Assembly: GCA_937872535.1 (NCBI GenBank)
Contig: CALMTC010000016.1
Location: 105,081-147,897, forward strand
Direction of reading: 5' to 3'
Length of the DNA stretch: 42,817 nucleotides
Source of the DNA: an uncultured bacterium
GTDB taxonomy: Bacteria; Patescibacteriota; Gracilibacteria; Absconditabacterales; Absconditicoccaceae
Shown: piece after piece, positions 21,971-32,233 of the stretch
Numbering within the stretch: position 1 is the stretch's first letter
Layout of the letters: every line of letters starts with the position of its first letter
The notes under the pieces: generated by a model
Told to the model about the DNA's origin: nothing
Database searches by the model: none
What the model saw: the letters and a program-made list of their open reading frames with translations, nothing else
Position numbers and translations under genes: made by a program

Positions 21971-22210
21971 TTAGATGTCCATATGATCACTTAGATTTCT
22001 TGATTCCCAGACGAGAGCTTGGATGTAAAGTGTTGATAAAACTCATAATGTTGTCCCTAGTAAGACTGTGACAATGTAATATGGTACGAATGGTAATGCT
22101 CAGAAAAGGAATGGAACAGATGAAACGCTGCCATCGATCAGTTCTTGAAAAAAAACTATAATAAGTATAATGCTAGTAATTATCATTCCAGTGAGGTAAA
22201 GTGCTTTCAT
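21971..22210 (-). CDS. Small membrane protein, two or three helices
   Basis: 79 residues from ATG 22210. Hydrophobic segments: LYLTGMIITSIILIIVFF, VPFLFGALPFVPYYIVTVLL and LGVLSTLYIQALVW. Two glycines are TGA. It starts one base before the stop of the upstream holin-like gene, so they are certainly one transcript. No family recognised; the two-helix-plus layout recalls LapA-like proteins, but no motif confirms this. Confidence 0.8.
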
Positions 22211-22211
22211 T

Positions 22212-22601
22212 TTAGAGAATTTTTTTGAAAATAAAATGGAGAATAGAGATGACGACTGATAGAATTAAGATTTGGATAATGTTTCAAAGTATGATTTCAA
22301 CTCCTAGATTTGCTTCTGATACTAGTCGCTGAAAGAGATAGAAAAGGAGAATAGTAACTATAATATTGAGTGGAAGAGAGAGCAGTCAAAGAGAAAGAAC
22401 TTTTACTGGGAAGAGAATAAGTTCGATAAGTCCGCCTACGATACTGATTGTAAAACCAAATATCGCTCATAAGATGATGAGATTTAATGGAGTAGTGGCT
22501 GAAGCAGGTGAGATTGCAAATCCTAATTCTGGTAAAAATTCTATCACCAAAAAGAGGATAAGGGCATAAGCTAGAGTGCTTGCTATTATTCTTCCTATCA
22601 T
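22212..22601 (-). CDS. Four-helix membrane protein resembling the phage holin 4-TM family
   Basis: 129 residues from ATG 22601 with four membrane helices (STLAYALILFLVIEFL, LIILGAIFGFTISIVGGLIE, LGLLSLPLNIIVTILLFYL, IIQILILSVVISILHFIF). The spacing and the VLSLGLLSLPLNI stretch fit the PF04020-type (mycobacterial 4-TMS holin) family, which is chromosomal and of unknown function in most bacteria. Three or more glycines are TGA. It is first in the operon with the small membrane protein and the membrane-tethered HTH protein. Confidence 0.82.
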
Positions 22602-22779
22602 TTTTTGTTTTGGTTAATAAAGTTGATTCTGGTTCTTTATAGATAAAGTTGATTGAGAATTCAAGAAATTTTTCCCATTCTCAAAAAGACTCTTATTTTT
22701 ATAATTTCGATTTACTTCTCAGAGTTTCCACTTTTCGTAATTAAGTTTTTTATCTTTTTGATCGGCTTTTGTAGTTGTC

Positions 22780-22807
22780 TTGATTTAATGAGGGCAAAAA
22801 ATATACT
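22780..22807 (+). promoter_or_regulatory. Promoter for the tRNA pair
   Basis: TTGATT (22780-22785) and TATACT (22802-22807) with a 16-base spacer, 20 bases before tRNA-Arg. The gap 22602-22826 holds no convincing gene. Confidence 0.6.
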
Positions 22808-22826
22808 CATTGCGTTCGTAGAAGAT

Positions 22827-22897
22827 GACCCCATCGTTCAACGGATAGGACACAGTCCTGCGAAGACTGTAATGCAGGTTCGATTCTTGCTGGGGTC
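22827..22897 (+). tRNA. tRNA-Arg, anticodon GCG
   Basis: 71 bases. The acceptor stem is GACCCCA/TGGGGTC, the D stem GTTC/GGAC, the anticodon stem CAGTC/GACTG, and the T stem GCAGG/CTTGC with loop TTCGATT. The anticodon loop CTGCGAA places GCG at 34-36, reading CGC and CGU as arginine. CCA is not encoded. Confidence 0.88.
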
Positions 22898-22904
22898 GAA
22901 TGAT

Positions 22905-22978
22905 GGTATCGTGGCGGAGTGGTCCAACGCAGGAGCCTGCAAAGCTTTACAACCATGGGTTCAAATCCCATCGATACC
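22905..22978 (+). tRNA. tRNA-Cys, anticodon GCA
   Basis: 74 bases, 7 bases after tRNA-Arg. The acceptor stem is GGTATCG/CGATACC. The anticodon stem GGAGC/GCTTT contains two G-U pairs, and the loop CTGCAAA gives anticodon GCA. The T stem is ATGGG/CCCAT. CCA is not encoded. Confidence 0.9.
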
Positions 22979-23018
22979 TTTCAATACTGCAAATATACAG
23001 GAGAATAGTAAAATATTA

Positions 23019-23047
23019 AAAATCCCATGTGATGGGGATTTTTTTTC
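23019..23047 (+). terminator. Terminator after the tRNA pair
   Basis: AAATCCC pairs with GGGATTT around ATGTGATG and is followed by a T tract, about 40 bases after tRNA-Cys. Confidence 0.85.
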
Positions 23048-23123
23048 AAAAATTTTTGTTGTAAAAAAGAAGAAAAATCGTACTCTGAGGGGGTGTTTTT
23101 TAGGATTTTAGCAAGTTGACGAT

Positions 23124-24119
23124 ATGTATAAGAGGTTTGATATCCAACAGTTGACAGTGATTAAGAATAATTTTTTGCAACGCGTAAAAAGTGCGATGAA
23201 GAATGAACGCGCACCACTTTTTAAACAGTTTTTGAGCGCTATTTTTAAAGAATGAAACAGTGTTTATTACTATGAATCGGGGAGTCCGTCTATCAGATTT
23301 GCTCGTTTGGCAAATGGTGAAGTTATGATTACTGATGAGGTCGATAAAATAGAATTTCTCGCTGATGAGACGGCTTTGACTACTCTTCATACTTTGCTGA
23401 AAAATGATAAAAAAATCCAAACTGCTAAAAAAAACTCTCAGAGCATTTCTTCTCTTTTGGAAGAAAGTTTTTCTTCTGGTAGTTATGATCTTATTAATGA
23501 AAAGCCCTATCTAGTCTATGATATTGAAACTACTTTTGAGGTGGATGATCTGAAAAGTCAAAAGTTCGTGATGGCTTATTTCATCGATTCTCGTGATAAA
23601 AAATATAGATATGTAGCTGAACAGTCTTTGGAAAAATTTGTCAAATTGATGCTTGAATTTGATGGCTATATCGTCTGATATAATCATATTTTTTTCGATA
23701 ATCCTGTGGTGATTTATAATTTGTGACTTTCAGATGCAGAAATTGAAACTTTAAATAAAAAAAGTATTGATGTGTTTTTGTTTCTTTGGAATTTAACGGG
23801 TAAGAGAATCGGCTTGGGAAAAGCATGATGAGCTCTGCTTGGGTTTGGAAAGACACTGGAGTCGGGAGCTGAAGGTGCAAATCTGATCAAAGAGTATCAA
23901 AAAACTCACGATGAGGCTGTGTTGAAAAAAGTCCAGCTGTACTGTAAAAATGATGTGAAACTGACTCTTTATCTGATGCTTTATCTGCTTCATTATCAAA
24001 AAGTTTTTATTGATGGAGAGGAGTGTTCATTTGATTTAGATCAGTTTATGAATTTTTCTTCTGATACAGATAAAAATAAGGAGATAAATGAACAATCTCT
24101 TAATCAGGCACTTTTTTAG
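23124..24119 (+). CDS. PolB-type DEDDy 3'-5' exonuclease next to dnaE
   Basis: 331 residues from ATG 23124. Exo I is LVYDIETTF (D133, E135). Exo II is GYNHIFFDNPVV (N187, D192; the Gly is TGA). Exo III is LYCKNDVKLTLYL (Y273, D277). The Y-x3-D arrangement is that of DEDDy exonucleases related to DNA polymerase B proofreading domains, not the DEDDh arrangement of DnaQ (family knowledge). Residues 1-120 are a charged N-terminal region with no recognised domain. The stop is one TAG codon, 18 bases before the dnaE ATG and in the same frame. Probable role: proofreading partner of the adjacent polymerase (inference from position and family). Confidence 0.88.
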
Positions 24120-24137
24120 TTTTTTTGCAAAAAGACG

Positions 24138-27062
24138 ATGAGTTTGATGAGTATTCATGAGTTTGAAATTCGTTTTATGGCATACGAAGGTATGAATAAA
24201 TTTTTGCAACTTTGACTTTCTGAGAGTGATATTCTCAATGCTGCTTCTATCAGTTCTCGTGGTCAATTGACAAATAAACTTACTGAAACTCTTCCTGAAG
24301 AATTAAAAAAAATTACTCTGGATACTTATACTCCTTTCAAATTTGATCTTATCAAGAGAGTCGGTGCTAAAAAAATTTGAAATTTTACAGTGGCTGATTA
24401 TATCGAGCGTTTGGAGTATGAGTGCAAAGTTATTAAGGAGATGGGATTTAATGAGTATTTATTGATTGTCCAAGATTTTATCAATCGAGCAAAAGATCAT
24501 AAAATTGCAGTCTGACCTGGTAGATGATCTGCTGCTGGTTCTTTGTTGACTTGGTTTATTGGAATTACTGATGTGGATCCTTTGCTTTATGGGCTTCTTT
24601 TTGAAAGATTTCTTAATCCTGCCAGAATTTCTATGCCCGATGTCGATATTGATTTTGAGGATACTCAGAGAGAAAGAGTGGTGGAGTATGTCAAACACAA
24701 ATATGGTGAAGACAAGGTGGCTTATATCGGAACTTATATGAAAATGGCTAGTAAAGCAGCATTTAAAGATGTGGCTAGAGCTTTGGGGATGCCATTTGAA
24801 AAAGCTAATCTGATCTCGAATCTGATTCCTATGAAGGCTACTTTGCAGACTTTGATGAGTCATGAAGAAACTCCTGAGGAGCTCAAAAATTTCTATGAGA
24901 GTGATGAGCTAGTCAAAAAAACTCTCGATATGGCTACTATTTTGGAAGGGAATATTAGACAAGTTTGAGTTCATGCTTGTGGAATGATTATCTCACCAAA
25001 GCCACTGACTGAGTTCGCATCTGTTCAATATCCTGTAAAAATTGATAAAAATCAAACTTCTCAGCCTATAGTGACTCAACTTGATGGTAAAAATCTCGAA
25101 AAAATCTGATTACTTAAGATGGATTTTTTGGGGCTCAGAAATTTGAGTATCATTAAAAACTGTATCAAAATAGTCAAAGCAAGGTATGAAAAAAATAATG
25201 AACAGTTACCAGAAATTTTTTCTCGTTATCTTGATACGATGTGATTTTATCCACCGCTTGATGACGAGCGAACTTATAAAAAAGTTTTGCAGCAGTGAGA
25301 TACATCCGGGGTGTTTCAGTTTGAATGAGATGGAATTAGAAACTTTTTGATGAAACTGAAACCGACTGATATCAATGATATTATAGCGATGGGAGCTCTT
25401 TATCGTCCTGGACCGATGGAGTTCATTCCCAATTATATTCGTAGAAAACACTGAGAAGAAGATATAAATTATATGCTTCCAGAAATTTATGATGAGGTGG
25501 TTCGCTTGTATGGTGAAGAAACAGCCGAAGAAGAAAAGAGAAAACTTATTGAAGATCTGAGTCCTTTTTGTGATGTGACTTTTTGAATTGTCGTTTACCA
25601 GGAACAGTTAATGTTTATGGTGCAAAAAATGGCAGGATTTTCACTTGCAGAGGCTGATAATTTGAGGCGTGGAGTTTGAAAAAAAATCAAAGAAGTGATT
25701 GAAAAAATTAAAGGAGAATTTATCGAAAAAGCTGCTACTTTCAGAAATTATAAACCAGAAACTTCGAGATATGTTTATGAAAAAATGGTAGAACCGGCAG
25801 CATTCTATTCATTTAACAAATCTCACTCGGTAGCTTATGGGCTCATTTCTTATCAGACTGCTTATTTGAAAGCTCATTTTCCTATAGAGTTTCATGCTGC
25901 TTTGCTGAGATCTGTAGAGGACGATACGGACAAGATGAGTAAGTTTATTGATGAGATTAAACAGCACTGATTGCCTATTTTTGCTCCTGATGTGAATGAG
26001 TCTTTCAACCATATCGCTGCTATCAATGATTATATCAGACTTGGTTTTGTCTGTGTGAAGTGAGTTGGAACTGAAGTTTGAGAGTTTATTGAGCAGGAGA
26101 GAAAAAATGGTGGAGTCTTTACTGACCTCGAAAATTTTTTGAGAAGGTGTGAAAAAGTTATCAATAAAAAATCTCTGGAATCCTTAACAAAGGCTGGAGC
26201 GCTTGATAATTTTATTGATCGCAATCAAATTCTTCATAATGTCCAGTCTGTTCTTGATCGAGTCAAACATTCTGGTGGGCAATCTGATGGGCTTTTCTGA
26301 GCTATGATGCCAAATCGTCTTGAACTGAAAAAAGTGGACTTGGTGACGAAGATGGAAAAACTTCTCTATGAGTACGAGGTTTTCAAAACTTTCGTTTCGG
26401 CACATCCTTTTGATGGACTCTACCATTATCTGAAAAAATTTAATTTTCTGAGTACTGTGAAAGAAAAAGAAAATTTCTGAGCTTATAGGATGCTTTGTTA
26501 TATCAAGAATATTCAGAGAGCGAAGAAAAAATGATTTTTTGTCCAAGTAGAGGATATTTCTGATCAGCATGAACTTTTTTTTAAAGATGTTTTGGATTTC
26601 CAAAAATTTGATATCCTCGTGATTTATGGCTTTAAGGCAAGAAATTTTCGTGTGCAGAAAATTGTCAAAGTGACTCTTGATCAATTGATTGCTGATGCTC
26701 AAAAAGTCGGAAAATATAATCCTGATGAAACTGTGGTGAAGGTCAAAGAAGCTAGACGTCAAGCATCTGGAGATCAACAACCTGCCGAGTCCGCTCCGAT
26801 CATTGATGAAGAACATTTTGCAGAAGAAACACTTTTAGATGAAGAAAAAAATGAATCTGTAGCTGTCTATCAAAATGATGAGACTGATGAATCTTTACAG
26901 ACAGTTTTTCAGCTACCTAGTGATATGGTCACTTTGCAAAAAATGATGAAAATTTTGAAAGAATATAGAGGCGAAAATGAAATTACTCTTTGAGAAAAAA
27001 AATATCTGATTTCTGATGAATGAAAAGAACTTTTACAAGAATTATTGGCTTGATGAGTTTAA
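24138..27062 (+). CDS. dnaE: DNA polymerase III alpha subunit lacking the PHP domain
   Basis: 974 residues. The sequence enters the DnaE palm directly: [20 protein letters not shown] near residue 88, VGPGRGSAAGSLL (two TGA glycines), [20 protein letters not shown] with catalytic D170 and D172, then [83 protein letters not shown]. An OB-fold and a variable C-terminus follow ([20 protein letters not shown]). Only about 85 residues precede the palm; standard DnaE has a PHP domain of about 280 residues there. Upstream in the same frame, across a single TAG, is a DEDDy exonuclease. It synthesises the chromosome (family role). The end overlaps rnhB by 10 bases. Confidence 0.96.
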
Positions 27063-27760
27063 AAAAAAGCTCTGGTTATCAGAAAACATGGAAACAATTT
27101 TCTAAAAAAAAGGCTCATGATTGCTTGGTTTTTTTTGTTGATGAGGCTGGTAGAGGGCCATTGGCGGGGCCCGGGGCCGGCTGGGTTGTTTCTTTTTCTT
27201 GGAAAGGCGGAAGCTCGCTTTTTTGGGATTTCAAACTTTTTTGTGGGGCTGAAAGAGAAAATCTTTATGAGTTTTTGGTTTCTGAAAAAAAACTTTTTTT
27301 TGCTTCTGGCCGAGCGAGCGCTGATTTTATTGATCGTTATGGGATTGTCAAAGCTCTTCAAAAGTCTATCATTGATGCTTGCAAGAAAATTATTCTAAAA
27401 ATGGAAAACTCTGTTTCCAAAAAAAATATGAAGTTATCAGAAATAAAATTTTGGATGAAAGAAAATAATGTTTTGTTGGTTATTGATGGAAATAGTAGTT
27501 TTTGATTGGATAAAAAACTGGATATTGAAGTGGCGAAAATTATCGATGGAGATGCTTTGGTGGCGGAAATTGCGATGGCGTCGATTGTAGCGAAGGTTGA
27601 AAGAGATGATTTTATGAAAAAGCTGGCGAAGCGTTATCCAGGATATGGATTTGAGATTCATAAGGGCTATGGTACGGTTCGTCATCGTGTTTTGATCAGA
27701 GAATGTGGTTTGTCGAAAATTCATAGAAAAACTTATTGTAAAAAAATTTTAGAGTCTTAG
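27053..27760 (+). CDS. rnhB: Ribonuclease HII
   Basis: 235 residues from ATG 27053, overlapping the dnaE stop; an ATG at 27020 is possible but would deepen the overlap. Motifs: FFVDEAGRGPLAGPGAGWVV (D30, E31), VLLVIDGNSSFGLDKKL, and KIIDGDALVAEIAMASIVAK, which supplies the remaining acidic site; HKGYGTVRHRVLI follows. It incises DNA 5' to single ribonucleotides and degrades RNA primers (family knowledge). A short GC-rich run (27165-27187) encodes the GPLAGPGAG part and contrasts with the AT-rich surroundings. Its place after dnaE fits primer or ribonucleotide removal. Confidence 0.95.
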
Positions 27761-27770
27761 TATTGTTTTT

Positions 27771-29531
27771 ATGACATTGCAGATTGAAAATTTTTCTCAT
27801 TTTCCTCATCAGCCTTGAGTTTATATTTTTAAGAATAGGCAGGGCAGTATTTTGTATATTTGAAAAGCAAAAAATCTTAATAAAAGAATTAAACAATATT
27901 TTTCTGCTGGTTCTGTGCGAAAGCAAGAAATGGTAGCAACGGCTGAAAGTGTTGATTTTATTCTAGCTGATAACGAAAGTGAAGCGCTTTTTTTGGAGGA
28001 TAATTTGATAAAAAAACATAAGCCTCCTTACAATAATTTGCTCAAAGGAGACAATAGTTATGTGTATATTAAGATTCCTCATACTGAATTTCCTGAGATT
28101 TTTTTGACAAAATTTAAGCAAAATGATGGAGCTTTGTATATTGGTCCAAAGTATATGAGAAATGAGCTGAAAAAATTATTACAGTTTTTGAGGCAACTTT
28201 TTCAGTATAGATGATGTAAGTCGACTCAGTTTAGACAGGGTTTGCTGTGTAGCGATTTTTTGTTTGGGAGTTGTAAAGGGCGATGTGTTTTTGCTAAGCT
28301 AGGCCAAAAAAATGAGTCAGAATTTCTCCAAAAAGCTGAAAGTCTGGGTCTGGTAGTTGATAGAACTCGTGAAAGTTATCAGCAAGAATACAAGATGATG
28401 ATCGGGCTAATCGTTGATTTTTTTGGTGGAAATATCAAACCGATTAAAACTGAAATTCTGAAAAGAATTCAGGAAAGTGTCGAGAAACAGCACTTTGAGC
28501 GAGCTGGAAAACTGAGAGATATTTATACTCACATTGAGACTTTTGTGGAAAAACAACGCGTGGTTTTGAGTGAACCGTTGACGGGAAAATTTTACCTCAT
28601 TAAAAAAATCTGAATTTATACTGTCTATAGTTTGGTGATTTTTTTTGAAGGAAGGGCAGTGGATATTATTACTCACAAGGAAAAATCTGATGAAACTGAT
28701 CTTGATGAAATGATAAGAATTTTTGAGCGTGAATTTGGAGAGTTTTATATTGTACCAGAATTTTCTTCTGATGAAGTGCCATTTGGTTTTCAAAAATCAG
28801 AATCCCGTGGAAAGAACGGATTGTGATCTTCGCGGGACCACAAACCTATGAAAAGTGGAAAACCTTGAAAAAAAATAATACAGGATATTTTGGGTATTTT
28901 GGAAAATGCGATTAGCGGGTTTATTCTGAGTTCTTCTGGTGAAAAGCTGAGTGTGATGAATGAGTTGCTTGCTACTTTGCAGTCTAGGTACTGACTTTCT
29001 CAGTTTCCTTATAGAATTGAGTGTATCGATATTTCTCATCTGAGTGGTGGCTGGATATCTGGTGGTTTGAGTTCTATGAGTTCGGGAATTTTAAATAAAA
29101 CAAGATATAGAAGATATAAAATTCGTAGTGTGACCGAGCAAAATAATGACTATCAGTCTCTGGAAGAGCTTATGATTAGAAGATTTTTTGGTGGTGATCA
29201 ACATTATTTGCCAGATCTTTTTATTCTTGATGGCTGAAAGTGACAGCTTGGTGTGGTAAAACAGCTTCTGGAGCAGTCTCCTAAGCTCCAAAAAATTTCT
29301 GCTCAGATTCAGTTTGCATCTCTTGGAAAATGAAAAGCGAGAAAGGCTTCTGGAAGAAACCAGTGAGCTTCAGAAATTTTGTTTATTTTGCAATCTGATT
29401 GAGAAATTGTCCAGCGTGAAATGATTTACGATGATGCTGATAGGCTCTTGACGAAACTCAGAGACGAAGCTCATAGATTTGCTAATCAGTATAGAAAAAA
29501 ACAAATGTCTCTTGAACTCAAAAAAAAATAA
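27771..29531 (+). CDS. uvrC: Excinuclease ABC subunit C, apparently without the C-terminal HhH domain
   Basis: 586 residues. The N-terminal GIY-YIG nuclease reads PGVYIFKNRQGSILYIGKAK, with ADNESEALFLEDNLIKKHKP and YIGPKYM following. A UVR motif region (RIQESVEKQHFERAGKLRDI) lies near 240. The C-terminal RNase H-like nuclease has RIECIDISHLSG, PDLFILDGGKGQL, ASLGKGKARKA and LRDEAHRFANQYRKKQ. The protein stops about ten residues after this point. Typical UvrC continues with a tandem helix-hairpin-helix DNA-binding domain, which is missing here. TGA glycines include the ones in LDGGKGQ. The gene starts 10 bases after rnhB, so both are in the dnaE operon. Confidence 0.95.
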
Positions 29532-29576
29532 TTTCTGAAAATGCTGAAAAAATTTATTCTGGATATTGCTGAATAT

Positions 29577-29624
29577 TATAGACGCGATGGATCCAAATGT
29601 AGACGCGATTTATCGCGTCTCTAT
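29577..29624. repeat. Palindromic repeat, GACGCGAT core (copy 3, one and a half units)
   Basis: A half unit TAGACGCGAT (29579-29588) is followed by a full palindrome TAGACGCGATTTATCGCGTC.. (29600-29623). It belongs to the same family as 16279 and 16408. It lies 46 bases after the uvrC stop. Confidence 0.82.
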
Positions 29625-29645
29625 AAATATGGAAAAAATTTATGA

Positions 29646-29700
29646 TGATTAAAAAACATTTTTCTTATTTTATTCCTGCTGGACGAGTAGCAGGATAATA
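29646..29700 (+). other. Hairpin in the uvrC-ftsK gap
   Basis: The 309-base gap 29532-29840 has no convincing gene. CCTGCT (29675-29680) pairs with AGCAGG (29689-29694), with AT flanks that extend the stem, and there is no long T tract. A 17-codon frame (ATG 29646 to TAA) passes through the hairpin; I regard it as chance. Confidence 0.35.
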
Positions 29701-29840
29701 ATTTCTATTTTTCAGATCTTGTCAATCGTAAAGATGTTTATAATTTAAAAACTCAAGTTTAGTGATGAGTAAGTAGGTTGAAAAAAAGCTTGTAATTGCT
29801 ATTGTTTGAGATGTTTTTGTGATTTATTTTTGGTGAAAAG

Positions 29841-32009
29841 ATGGGTCGTAGGAGGAGAAAAGGTTTATGATTAACGCTCAATAAATATAGGATCTGATTG
29901 CCGTTTGTTGTTTTGGGGGCTTTGTATTTTTTTGTGTTGAGTTTGGCTGATGGATCACCAGTATTGAAAGTGCTTTCTGAAAATGCTGCTGTTATTTTTT
30001 GACAACAGTGAACTGATGCTTTTTTTGCCGTTTGTATTATGGTAGGATTGTATGTTTTGATTAAACCTCATCTCATCAAACTTATTCTCAAACAATTTCT
30101 TCTTCTTTTTTTGATTATCTCTGCGATTTTGAATTTTCCAATTGTTGATGGAATGTCAAAAAATTATATGCAGTTTGGTGGTTATCTTTCACGACCTTTA
30201 CTTTGGTCTTTGGATTATTTGTTTGGTGGTAAAGATATTGCTACCAAAGTTTTTGTTATTATTCTTTTTCTTTTGGTGATTGTCTGGATTATTGTTTCTT
30301 TCAATATTAAACTTCCTGCTATCAAGCTAGAAATTCCTCAGTCTTCTAAAAAATCTACGAAACAAAGCGATAGAGATTTAAAGAAAAAACTAAGAGATGC
30401 TCAGCAAGAGGATGAAGAAGATTATGATACTGATGATGAACCAGAAGAAGAGGACTATGAAGAGCAAGAAACTGCCGTAAAATCTGGTTCGATTCTTAAG
30501 GATTTACTCAAACAAAAAATTACTGGTAAGCTTAATCAAAAAACTGCTGAGAAAAAAATTGAACATCGTATTACTTTTGCTTCTGATAAGCCTACTTTTG
30601 ATGCTGATAATCTTGAAGCTCCTTCTGGACAAGTTCAACAGGTTGATGAAGCTTATATGGTCGAAAAAGCTAAGTGACTTCAAAGTAAACTGTCTGAGTT
30701 TTCTATCCCTATTGAGATCAAATGATTTGATATCTGACCGTCTGTGGTACAGATGAAATTTAAGCCTGAAGCAGGAATAAAACTTTCTTCAATAGAGAGT
30801 TTAAAAAATGATATTACGCTTGGAGTAAGATCAAAATCACTAAGAATAATTGCACCAATTCCAGGGACAGATTTGGTAGGAATTGAAATTCCTAATCCAA
30901 AACCTGAGATGGTGAGACTGAGAGAGGTATTGTGTTGAAATGATTTCCATTCTCTTATGGAAAAAAGTATGACTAATCTGGCTCTTGGAAAATGAATCGA
31001 TGGGAAATCTGTTATTAAACCTCTTGAAGATATGCCTCATTTGCTGGTGGCTGGATCGACTGGATCTGGAAAATCGGTCTGAATCAATGATTTTATTTTG
31101 TCGCTAATTTATCAAAACTCGCCATCTGAGCTGAAATTTTTGATGGTAGACCCTAAGCAGGTAGAGCTTTGACTGTATGACTGAATTCCTTATCTCTTGG
31201 CTCCGATTATTACTAAGCCTGATGTTGCTCTGAGAGGTTTGAAATGGGCAGTTAATGAAATGGAAAGAAGATATGAACTTTTGAAAAATTCCAGAGTAAG
31301 AAATTTGAAAGAATATAATAAGAAATTTCCAGACGAACAACTTTATCGTGTAGTGATTGTGATTGATGAGTTGGCAGATTTGATGATGTCTGGAAATAAA
31401 AAAGACACTGAAACTTGCATTACTCGTATTGCTCAAAAGGCTCGTGCTGTCGGTATGCATCTGATCGTGGCGACTCAGAGACCGTCGGTCAATGTTATTA
31501 CTGGTCTTATAAAAGCTAATATTCCTACGAGAATTGCTTTTGGAGTGGTTTCTCAGATTGATAGTAGAACGATTCTTGATATGAAATGAGCTGAAGATTT
31601 AGTCGGAAAGGGTGATATGCTCTATATGGATCCTAATACGAAATACCCGTTGAGAATTCAAGCTCCATTCGTAAGTACTGAAGAAAGTGAAAAGGTGGTT
31701 GAGGAGATTAAAGAAAAATATATGAAAGGCATCAATGAATCTGATATTTACAACGCTGATCTTGTAGCGATTCTTGAAGGTAAAAATGAGTCGATTTCGT
31801 TTTCTTGACTTGGAGATACTTCTGATGATGATGAGCTTGTCAACCAAGCTATTGAGATTATTATGGAGACGAAAAAAGCTTCTGCTACGATGCTGCAGAG
31901 AAAACTTGGTGTTTGATTTGCTCGTGCTGCTAGAATTATGGATATCTTGGAAGCGAAAGGTGTCGTCTGACCTCAAGAGTGAGCTAAACCGAGGGAAGTA
32001 TTAGTCTAA
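29841..32009 (+). CDS. ftsK: DNA translocase FtsK
   Basis: 722 residues. Four N-terminal membrane helices ([63 protein letters not shown]) are followed by an acidic linker ([20 protein letters not shown]). The motor has [16 protein letters not shown], Walker [15 protein letters not shown] (405-411), [12 protein letters not shown], Walker [13 protein letters not shown] and [20 protein letters not shown]. The gamma winged helix closes the protein ([20 protein letters not shown]). It pumps DNA during division and chromosome dimer resolution (family role). TGA glycines occur throughout, for instance in SVGIND. The linker is shorter than in E. coli, as in most Gram-positive and CPR proteins. Confidence 0.97.
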
Positions 32010-32021
32010 TTTTATTTTTTT

Positions 32022-32213
32022 ATGATCCTGATGGATTTTTTACTCGATCTCCTGAAGTTCCCTTTTGAAGCTAGTAATCAGAATAATAAATTTGTTAGAT
32101 TTTTGAATTTTATGTTTAGAGATTTCCCAGCTTATCTTTGGTCAAAGCCTTCAATTTGGCGTTTACTGATGTTGCCGATGTTGTTGATTTATAAGATCTT
32201 TAAAAAATTTTAA
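32022..32213 (+). CDS. Small hypothetical protein after ftsK
   Basis: 63 residues, 12 bases after the ftsK stop. It is basic and aromatic (FLDLLKFPFEASNQNNKFV, FRDFPAYLWSKPSIW), with a short hydrophobic C-terminus (LLMLPMLLIYKIFKKF) that could be amphipathic or a membrane segment. It contains no TGA codon and matches no family I know. Its position suggests co-transcription with ftsK and perhaps with the following pilin genes. Confidence 0.6.
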   Translation: MILMDFLLDLLKFPFEASNQNNKFVRFLNFMFRDFPAYLWSKPSIWRLLMLPMLLIYKIFKKF

Positions 32214-32233
32214 TTTCTGGTGAATTTTTCACT

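Noticed and set aside
22653-23111. A 152-codon open frame covering the tRNA region
   Set aside because: It crosses two well-formed tRNA genes and a terminator; the frame is open by chance.
27165-27187. GC-rich island as a foreign insertion
   Set aside because: It encodes the conserved GPLAGPGAG segment of RNase HII in frame.
29646-29699. A 17-codon leader peptide upstream of ftsK
   Set aside because: Too short, no ribosome site, and 140 bases away from ftsK.
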